Source: Rhizobium oryziradicis
GTDB lineage: Bacteria; Pseudomonadota; Alphaproteobacteria; Rhizobiales; Rhizobiaceae
Length of the DNA: 64,000 bases
Assembly: GCF_001939045.1 (NCBI RefSeq)
Contig: NZ_MKIM01000028.1
Coordinates: 124,001-188,000, forward strand
Reading direction: 5' to 3'
Under the pieces are notes generated by a model. That model was not told the DNA's origin, did not search any database, and worked only from the letters and a program-made list of their open reading frames with translations. Shown in pieces: positions 58,226-64,000 of the stretch. Each line of letters begins with the position of its first letter. The stretch's first letter is position 1. Position numbers and translations under genes: made by a program.

Positions 58226-58260
58226 CCCGAAAAATGGGAACCGGTTATTTTTCCTGAACG
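58226..58260. repeat. RIME-like fragment at the 3' end of the 49-residue gene
   Basis: CCCGAAAAATGGGAACCGG and the following GTTATTTTTC resemble one arm of the repeat at 29611-29722 and typical rhizobial RIME arms. It includes the stop codon of the minus-strand 49-residue gene. Degenerate and short, so the assignment is tentative. Confidence 0.5.
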
Positions 58261-58394
58261 GAAACCCCGCCCTGACCGATGCTGAGCTCAACGCCCTTTG
58301 GCTTGGTCTGTTCGTGATAGGTGTATGCGCCGAGACCGACCACCGCGACAACAAGTGCGCCGATGACGAGATAAAGACCGTTTGTGCGATTCAT
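58245..58394 (-). CDS. Small single-span membrane protein (49 residues)
   Basis: A short ORF easily missed. The product begins MNRTNGLYLVIGALVVAVVG, a single hydrophobic segment, then LGAYTYHEQTKPKGVELSIG, ending VSVQEK. It is preceded by GGGG at about 7 nt from ATG 58394. It looks like the short conserved Rhizobiaceae anchor proteins; the positive charges before the segment suggest a cytoplasmic N-terminus and a periplasmic tail. Function unknown. Confidence 0.75.
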   Translation of the reverse strand: MNRTNGLYLVIGALVVAVVGLGAYTYHEQTKPKGVELSIGQGGVSVQEK

Positions 58395-58553
58395 AGTGTG
58401 CCCCGTATGTTAAGACTTTCAACGGGCTGATAACAGCCCTCAAGAATAATCAGCTTAACAACGCGGCTGTCGCGAATTTGTTCCTTCTCCACGCAAGATA
58501 AGTTGCAGTTTTGAAAACAAATGCCGGGGATCTGTTTCAATTTTGCTGCCGAT

Positions 58554-59804
58554 TTACAGCGCTGCGTGTTGCGGTCGGGCGAGCTTGCTTTGATAGCGCA
58601 TTTCAAGGGCGCGGCATCCCCAAAGGATACCAAACAACAGATAGACATGCCGCCAATGATCCAGATCGATCACATCGCCAATTGCTGCATGTCCCACCAT
58701 GACAATCCAGGTGATCATCAGATAGGGCTGCCACGGCCGCTCGCGCAACAGATATTTGAAGCCGAAGCAGAGCGTCCAGATCATCATGGTGAGGTAGCAG
58801 ACGAAGCCAATCCAGCCGTAGGTGGTGAGGGTCTTTAGCCAGATATTGTGCTCGTCCTCGGGGAATATCTTGTTGAAGGCAAGGGGGCCGATGCCAAGTG
58901 GTCGTTCCATTGACATCATGAAGCCAATTCTATGCCGCTCAAACCGTCCCAAATGACCACCATCGTAATCCTGCACCAGTTCGGTGCGGGCCGAAAAAAT
59001 GGTTCGGACTTTTTCCGATTGAAGGGCTATTGCCAGCGTCAGCACCATCAAAACACTTGCTGTGAGTGCCAGAAGCAAGATCTTGAGCCGAAAGGCACCG
59101 CTGCGTTTTTGAATGAGCAGAATGATGACCATGGCAACGGCTGAAAACAGAAACAGCGCCCAGGCCGCGCGTGAAAACGACAGGAATATGCCAAACGAGA
59201 TGATTAAAAGGCCTATAATGCGCAAGGGTGCCGCCATTAACCGTCCGGTGAGGAGGCCATGTATCAGATACAGCGATGGCGCGATGAGGAAAGGGCCAAA
59301 CACATTGGGGTCTTGAAACGCCCCCATGGCGCGGTCATAACGGGTGAATATTTCTGAGCCTGGGAAGGCGTGAAAATAGCCCAGAATGCCCAGAGTTGCC
59401 GTCGCAACCGCGGCCAAGGTCCAGGCCTTGAAAATCACCAGCAACCGTTCCGGACGATCTTCAATAATGGCGGCGTAAAACACCGAGGTGATGGCGAGAA
59501 AAGTTGATACCGCCACATACATGGGGCCGGTGTCCAGATCACGCATAACGGTCAGAGAGAGGAGCCCGCCGATGTTGAAGGTGAGCATCAGGCCCAGCAA
59601 GGGCGCAATGCGCCGGGATACGCGCAGACCCAATAAAAACCACAGCGGGATTTGCGCCGCCATGAACAGTTCATAAGGGGCGGGTTCCTGGAAAACAAAA
59701 CCGAGCAGGAAAATGCCGAGGCCAATCAATCCCGTACCAATCAGCCGGGCGGTGGCTATTCCCGGTTGATATACAGGGGTGGCGTGGGTTGCCAGCGCGC
59801 TCAA
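58554..59804 (-). CDS. O-antigen ligase/polymerase family membrane protein
   Basis: A 416-residue polytopic protein with about ten helices and a large periplasmic loop (about 275-330) containing GHLGRFERHRIGF and GPLAFNKIFPEDEHN, typical of WaaL/Wzy-type O-antigen ligases. It would ligate or polymerise the polysaccharide made by this cluster. Start placed at TTG 59804, overlapping the upstream stop (TTGA); a TTG at 59831 would extend it by 9 residues but has no ribosome site. Confidence 0.8.
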   Translation of the reverse strand: MSALATHATPVYQPGIATARLIGTGLIGLGIFLLGFVFQEPAPYELFMAAQIPLWFLLGLRVSRRIAPLLGLMLTFNIGGLLSLTVMRDLDTGPMYVAVSTFLAITSVFYAAIIEDRPERLLVIFKAWTLAAVATATLGILGYFHAFPGSEIFTRYDRAMGAFQDPNVFGPFLIAPSLYLIHGLLTGRLMAAPLRIIGLLIISFGIFLSFSRAAWALFLFSAVAMVIILLIQKRSGAFRLKILLLALTASVLMVLTLAIALQSEKVRTIFSARTELVQDYDGGHLGRFERHRIGFMMSMERPLGIGPLAFNKIFPEDEHNIWLKTLTTYGWIGFVCYLTMMIWTLCFGFKYLLRERPWQPYLMITWIVMVGHAAIGDVIDLDHWRHVYLLFGILWGCRALEMRYQSKLARPQHAAL

Positions 59805-61354
59805 TAGGCATTTTCCGTATTGAGCAGGCAAAACGGGGTCATGAACAGTATTTTCAGATCGAGAAGCAGAGACCAGTTTTCGATATAGTAGAGATCGCAG
59901 GCCGTTCTGCCTTTGATTTTCTCATCACTATCAATCTCACCGCGCCAGCCATTGACCTGCGCCCAACCGGTGACGCCGGGTTTGACCCGATGGCGGGCAA
60001 AATATCCTTCCACGATATCGCCATAGGGACGATCGCGCGTTTGGGCCAAAACGGCATGGGGGCGTGGCCCAACCAGAGAAAGATCGCCTCTCAACACGTT
60101 GAAAAGCTGCGGCAATTCATCCATGGACGATTTGCGAAGCCAGCGCCCGACGGGGGTGACGCGCGGATCATTCTTCGTCACGGCAAGTTTGGCCGTCGGA
60201 TCGCTCATTTCGGTGTACATCGAGCGGAATTTCATGACATTCACGATCTCGTTGTTGAAACCATGGCGTTTTTGGATAAACAGCGCCGGCCCTTTTGATG
60301 TCGTGCGTACCGCAATGGCGGCAGCCAACATGATAGGCCAGACGAGCGCCAGAGCGATCAGGCTGAAGGTGATGTCAAAGATGCGTTTGGCAACCGAATC
60401 CCAGTCGCGAATGGGCTTGTCGAGCAAGTCCAGCATCGCCACATCGCCAACATGCGAATAGGCGCGGGGGCGAAACATCAGGCTGTCGGAATGGGCGGCA
60501 AGCCGAATATCGACTGGCAAAACCCATAGCATTTTCAGCAGTTGCAGAATGCGGGCCTCAGCGCTGAGCGGCAATGAGATGATCAGCATATCAATGCGCG
60601 CTTCACGGGCGAATTGCACAAGCTCGGCCACGGTTCCCAATTTGGGGTAGCCCGCGACCATATTGGGCGAGCGCTCACCTTGGCGGTCATCGAAGATACC
60701 GCAGATGCGAATGTCGTTGTCTTCCTGGCTTTCCAGTCTGCGAATCAAGCTCTTGGCTGGATCGCCGCCACCAACAATCACGGCCCGGCGCTCAATCAGG
60801 CCGTTGCGCGTCCAGCGACGAATGCCCAGTGCCAGCAAATATCGCTCAATGACAATGAAGCCGCAGCCCACAGCCCCCCAGCAGCCAAGCCAGACATAGA
60901 GCGCATGCGGTCCTTGAAAAACAAAGCAGGCCAAAGCCATCAGGAGCAGGCACAGCGCCCAGCTGACAAGCGCGCGCTTGATGGATTGCGCTGGCGTGCG
61001 AAGAACGTGGATCTGGTAGCCGTCGGCCAAAAGCAAAAACAATGTATAGGCGATCACACCAACGGCGGAAAAACCGGCGTCGAGTGCGAAGCTGATGGTG
61101 GCATTGGCCATGGTCCGCCAATAGATTGCAAAACCGATTGCCAAAATGCAGCTGAATTCAAAAAAGCCCAACTGGCCGAGAATGATGATCGGCGAGCGAC
61201 TTGCCTCTCGCAATTGTTTTGCGACGAGGCTGGCTGTTGGAGACAGTTGCGCTTCATCCTGATCCTTGGCCGACGAGAGGGTGGTGACATTACCAACCTC
61301 ATCACGCAATTTTCGACGGAGCTTTGAAATGTCCAACGTGTTCGGAGTCCTCAT
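59801..61354 (-). CDS. Undecaprenyl-phosphate sugar phosphotransferase (WcaJ/ExoY-like)
   Basis: A 517-residue initiating glycosyltransferase. The N-terminal half has about four membrane helices and a CoA-binding-like domain (RRAVIVGGGDPAKSLIRRLE near 190). The C-terminal third is the bacterial sugar-transferase domain (KRIFDITFSLIALALVW, KGPALFIQKRHGFN, SLVGPRPHA, RHRVKPGVTGWAQVNGWRGE). It transfers a hexose-1-phosphate to undecaprenyl phosphate to start polysaccharide synthesis. It overlaps the next gene and follows the GT4 gene after 117 bp. Confidence 0.93.
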   Translation of the reverse strand: MRTPNTLDISKLRRKLRDEVGNVTTLSSAKDQDEAQLSPTASLVAKQLREASRSPIIILGQLGFFEFSCILAIGFAIYWRTMANATISFALDAGFSAVGVIAYTLFLLLADGYQIHVLRTPAQSIKRALVSWALCLLLMALACFVFQGPHALYVWLGCWGAVGCGFIVIERYLLALGIRRWTRNGLIERRAVIVGGGDPAKSLIRRLESQEDNDIRICGIFDDRQGERSPNMVAGYPKLGTVAELVQFAREARIDMLIISLPLSAEARILQLLKMLWVLPVDIRLAAHSDSLMFRPRAYSHVGDVAMLDLLDKPIRDWDSVAKRIFDITFSLIALALVWPIMLAAAIAVRTTSKGPALFIQKRHGFNNEIVNVMKFRSMYTEMSDPTAKLAVTKNDPRVTPVGRWLRKSSMDELPQLFNVLRGDLSLVGPRPHAVLAQTRDRPYGDIVEGYFARHRVKPGVTGWAQVNGWRGEIDSDEKIKGRTACDLYYIENWSLLLDLKILFMTPFCLLNTENAY

Positions 61355-61471
61355 GACAGCGTCCCATTATACGACATCATGCTCTTACAGGAAATATACT
61401 AAAGAAGGTTTAGCCCATTTTGAATATCAGTCGTTGCTCGCCATCACTTTCAGTAAAACCAGCAGGATTTA

Positions 61472-62635
61472 CTATTCGCCGATTTCCGATGGCGTTGTAT
61501 TTTCAATGTGCTGATAATAGAGCGCAAGCATTTCTCTTGCCATGGTTGATGCGGAAAATGCCGCGTAAAATTGCTCTGGCTCGGGCATGGTTTTCAATTT
61601 CCACTCCGGCTCAATCAAAGCATTGACCATAATGGCCCCCAGAGCCTCCGGGTTGTCTGGCTCGACAAGGGCAGGGCTGGTTTTGCCCAAGGCTTCCGGA
61701 ATGCCGCCGACGCGGCTGGCAATGACGGATTTTCCCGCAGCCACGGCTTCCAGCACAATATAGGGCATGGATTCGGCCCGCGAGGGCACCACAATGATGT
61801 CGCTCATGGCAAATGCATCGCGCACGCGCATGGCTGGAAGAAGCTTGATGCGTTGGCCAAGACCATGGCGCACGATCATTTTCTCATACGTATCACGGTC
61901 TGGCCCATCGCCGATCATGGCGGCCCTGAGCGGTCGGCCAAGCTGCCTTTCAGCGCATTGAAAAGCATTGATAAAGACGTCTGGCCCTTTTAATTCGCGC
62001 AGCATGCCGATGAACGCGAAATCAACGGCATCATCGGCAGTGGCAATGGGTTGAAACTCCTGATCGCTGATGCCGTTATAAATCAGCCGATAAGGGCAGC
62101 GTGGCTCGCCAACCTTGGTTTGATAGCTCCATTGCTCAAAACCACAGACGAAAGCAATGGCCTCCGTCTGACGTTCCAGCAATCGTTCCAGCGTGAAGAT
62201 GGCTTTGCCCATCAAGGTGTTGGCACGATAATGCAGGCTACCGCCGTGGGGAGAATAGAAGCGGGCAACGGGCAGACCTTTGGAGCGCAACACAGTGCCG
62301 ATGATGCGGGCAATGGCTCCCCCCTTGGCTCCATGGCCGTGCAACACATCCGGCTTGAGAGATTTGATGTGCAGGTAGCATTGCTTCACGGCCGCAAAAT
62401 CCTGCGGCCCAATGGCGCGGCGAATGGGCAGACGCACCAAACCCAGCTTCAGCTTTGGCTCCAATTCGGCAAAAAGTGCTGCTTCGTGCGCACCACCTGT
62501 GGAGCTATCGCAGACAATGCCCACCTCATGCCCGGCCCGATCATGCTGCTCGACAAGATCGCGAACATGGCGGAAGATGCCGCCAACCGGCGAGCGGAAG
62601 CAATGAATGATGCGCAAAGGCCGAGGTTCATCCAT
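61472..62635 (-). CDS. GT4-family glycosyltransferase
   Basis: A 387-residue GT-B glycosyltransferase. N-terminal HCFRSPVGGIFRHVRDLVEQ and HGHGAKGGAIARI, the C-terminal MIGDGPDRDTYEKM and the nucleotide-sugar binding ESMPYIVLEAVAAGKSVIA are all visible. It adds a sugar during polysaccharide assembly. The ATG at 62635 overlaps the preceding stop, so it is coupled to the export lipoprotein gene. Confidence 0.92.
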   Translation of the reverse strand: MDEPRPLRIIHCFRSPVGGIFRHVRDLVEQHDRAGHEVGIVCDSSTGGAHEAALFAELEPKLKLGLVRLPIRRAIGPQDFAAVKQCYLHIKSLKPDVLHGHGAKGGAIARIIGTVLRSKGLPVARFYSPHGGSLHYRANTLMGKAIFTLERLLERQTEAIAFVCGFEQWSYQTKVGEPRCPYRLIYNGISDQEFQPIATADDAVDFAFIGMLRELKGPDVFINAFQCAERQLGRPLRAAMIGDGPDRDTYEKMIVRHGLGQRIKLLPAMRVRDAFAMSDIIVVPSRAESMPYIVLEAVAAGKSVIASRVGGIPEALGKTSPALVEPDNPEALGAIMVNALIEPEWKLKTMPEPEQFYAAFSASTMAREMLALYYQHIENTTPSEIGE

Positions 62636-63204
62636 CAAAACAGCCGTTCACGCACGTAGATGGTATCACCCGCCATGATAGGATCGGTCACAGGAACTCT
62701 GCCGGTGGCAATGGTGCCGTTGACTTTGCGGGTCACATCCATATCGCGCTGATTGGCACGGCTGGTGAAGCCACCTGCGACCGCGATGGCGTTTTGCAAG
62801 GTCATGCCCGGCACGTAGGAATATTGCCCCGGCTGGCCCACTTCGCCCATCACGAAGATAGAGCGGTAGCGGTCAATTTCGATGCTGACATCGGGATCGC
62901 GCAGATAGCCCTTGCGTAATTTCTGGGCGATGGACCCTTCAAGCTGGGGCAGGCTCAGGCCACGGGCGGCAACCTGACCAATCAATGGGAAGGCGATATA
63001 ACCCGCCTGATCAACCGTATAGGTGTTGGTCAAGCCAGCCTGTTCGAAAACGGTAATGCGCAGCCGGTCGCCACTGTCCAGCCGGTAGGGCTCGATGGTG
63101 GAGCGATGAAAGACCTTTGACGCTGGCTGATAGGATGAGCAGCTTGCAAGGGCTGCCATTGCCACCACAGCCAAGGCCAGCAAGATTTTTTTGGCGATAA
63201 CCAT
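62635..63204 (-). CDS. Wza-like polysaccharide export lipoprotein
   Basis: A 189-residue periplasmic/outer-membrane protein with a lipobox LASC near residue 22. The polysaccharide export domain (YRLDSGDRLRITVFEQAGL) is followed by a single SLBB domain (SIFVMGEVGQPGQYSYVPGM). It is shorter than classic Wza (~380), resembling UPP and holdfast HfsD-like exporters. Start at ATG 63204, although GTG 63216 is also in frame. Confidence 0.88.
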   Translation of the reverse strand: MVIAKKILLALAVVAMAALASCSSYQPASKVFHRSTIEPYRLDSGDRLRITVFEQAGLTNTYTVDQAGYIAFPLIGQVAARGLSLPQLEGSIAQKLRKGYLRDPDVSIEIDRYRSIFVMGEVGQPGQYSYVPGMTLQNAIAVAGGFTSRANQRDMDVTRKVNGTIATGRVPVTDPIMAGDTIYVRERLF

Positions 63205-63542
63205 ACGTAATCGCACTCCCGGCGAGAAATATCACAATAGAGTTCTTATCGGCCACTATAGTTAACGGTGCGTAAACCCTCGGCCGGTTCACGGCATTTG
63301 TTACCACAGTTGGGGCGTTTATGATGTAAACTTCGCAAGAATTAAGCATGGCCGAATGTGTATAATGCTTGGGCCGTGACGTGCTTGCTCATGGCCTTCG
63401 CCATGAAGTCGATCCGATTTTGGATAATATGCTGCAAGATGATCTGTGATGTGACGAAGTTCAGCGGCAGGAGCGGTGCTTGAATTAACCATTACGTTAC
63501 CATGTTCATTTACAGATTGCTGATAATTCAAGGAGTGGCGCA
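63205..63542. other. Divergent promoter region of the polysaccharide cluster
   Basis: A 338-bp gap between the Wza-like gene (minus) and the Wzc-like gene (plus). It contains a small hairpin CATGGC/GCCATG (63390-63405) and an imperfect CtrA-like half-pair TTAA-N7-GTTA at 63485-63499. No gene is seen; both operons probably start here. Confidence 0.55.
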
Positions 63543-64000
63543 ATGACGGGTCAGCCGGGCACATCCCCTCAGGATGTGGATATTGATCTCTTGCAGCTCT
63601 TTCGCGCCGTCTGGCAGCGGAAGGGTCGTATAGCGCTTGCCACCTGCTTGATGGCGGGTGTGGCTTTTGTAGGCGCAAGCATGATCAAGCCCACGTACCG
63701 GGCCGAAACTTCGGTGCTGATCGAGCCTCGTGCCCCCAATTATGACGCCGAAAATGCGAAATCTGCGTCATCAGAGCCGGTGCTGGATGATCTTAATATC
63801 GTCAGTCAGGTGCAGCTGTTTCGCTCGGCGGACTTGATCCGTCAGGTGGTCAAAGACCTCAAACTCTACGAATTGCCGGAGTTTGATCCTGATCTGCATC
63901 CATCGGCGCTCTCCGATTTGCTGGTGATGCTGCATTTGAAAAAGAATCCGCTGGATCTGGCCCCGGAAGATCGGGTTATCCAGACGTTCCTGAGCAAATT
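63543..64000 (+). CDS. Wzc/GumC-family polysaccharide co-polymerase, N-terminal part
   Basis: The first 152 residues of a gene truncated by the window end. The N-terminus carries the Wzz-type domain: DVDIDLLQLFRAVWQRKGRI, a first membrane helix (about 29-47), then TYRAETSVLIEPRAPN and a Gln/Leu-rich helical region. The GumC/ExoP family regulates chain length and, in full Wzc, has a C-terminal tyrosine kinase that would be outside the window. GGAG is 8 nt before ATG 63543. Confidence 0.9.
   Translation, partial: MTGQPGTSPQDVDIDLLQLFRAVWQRKGRIALATCLMAGVAFVGASMIKPTYRAETSVLIEPRAPNYDAENAKSASSEPVLDDLNIVSQVQLFRSADLIRQVVKDLKLYELPEFDPDLHPSALSDLLVMLHLKKNPLDLAPEDRVIQTFLSK

Overview
The window is a gene-dense stretch of an alphaproteobacterial chromosome, most likely from a Rhizobiaceae member (Agrobacterium/Allorhizobium/Rhizobium type). 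The evidence is the gene content: hdaA, an ldtR-ldtP pair, a K+-independent HppA, BigR/Blh, nrdR-ribD-ribE, plsX-fabH-ihfA-merR, DUF6163 and DUF982 proteins, and an intergenic repeat that looks like a rhizobial RIME element. Species cannot be fixed from the sequence alone. The window opens inside a molybdopterin oxidoreductase gene and closes inside a Wzc/GumC-type polysaccharide gene.

Layout. 1-4.9 kb: end of the molybdopterin oxidoreductase, a NudK-like NUDIX hydrolase, then a compact BigR-type persulfide/sulfide detoxification operon (blh-bigR-two half-size YeeE/YedE proteins-tauE) behind a perfect 12-bp dyad. 4.9-12.6 kb: purM-purN (minus strand), an AI-2E-type permease, hdaA, ppk, ppx. 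12.6-14.6 kb: divergent mntR/mntH with palindromes between them. 14.8-21.5 kb: a minus-strand run of DUF2891, an Rsm22/METTL17-like protein, GNAT, rnd, a Tat-exported multicopper oxidase and an MFS transporter. 21.7-27.3 kb: aspS, a secreted protein of unknown function, parC.

27.4-35.2 kb is the most accessory-looking part: a soluble chemoreceptor with tandem HAMP-like repeats, a membrane GGDEF-EAL protein, a methyltransferase resembling the PhcB family behind a perfect CtrA-type box, and a GAF/degenerate-GGDEF/EAL protein. Together they suggest a c-di-GMP and signalling island. 35.2-55.3 kb is mostly conserved housekeeping: bpt, RDD protein, hemB, DUF6163, ldtR, ldtP, glyA, nrdR, ribD, ribE, ribH, nusB, MFS, hppA, bamE, a CBP3-like chaperone, DUF177, plsX, fabH, ihfA, merR. 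55.3-58.4 kb holds a DUF982 gene, tRNA-Pro(GGG), an unpaired LuxR-type regulator, a PHB-depolymerase-family esterase and a 49-residue membrane-anchored protein. 58.5-64 kb is a polysaccharide cluster: O-antigen ligase/polymerase, initiating sugar-phosphate transferase, GT4 glycosyltransferase and Wza-like lipoprotein on the minus strand, with a Wzc-like gene diverging. It resembles the rhizobial unipolar polysaccharide (UPP)/holdfast loci.

I see no CRISPR array, prophage, transposase, recognisable defence system or rRNA operon. The observations most worth following are the signalling island with its CtrA box and PhcB-like enzyme, the four-cysteine Rsm22 homologue, the intergenic repeats fused to gene ends, and the BigR operator.
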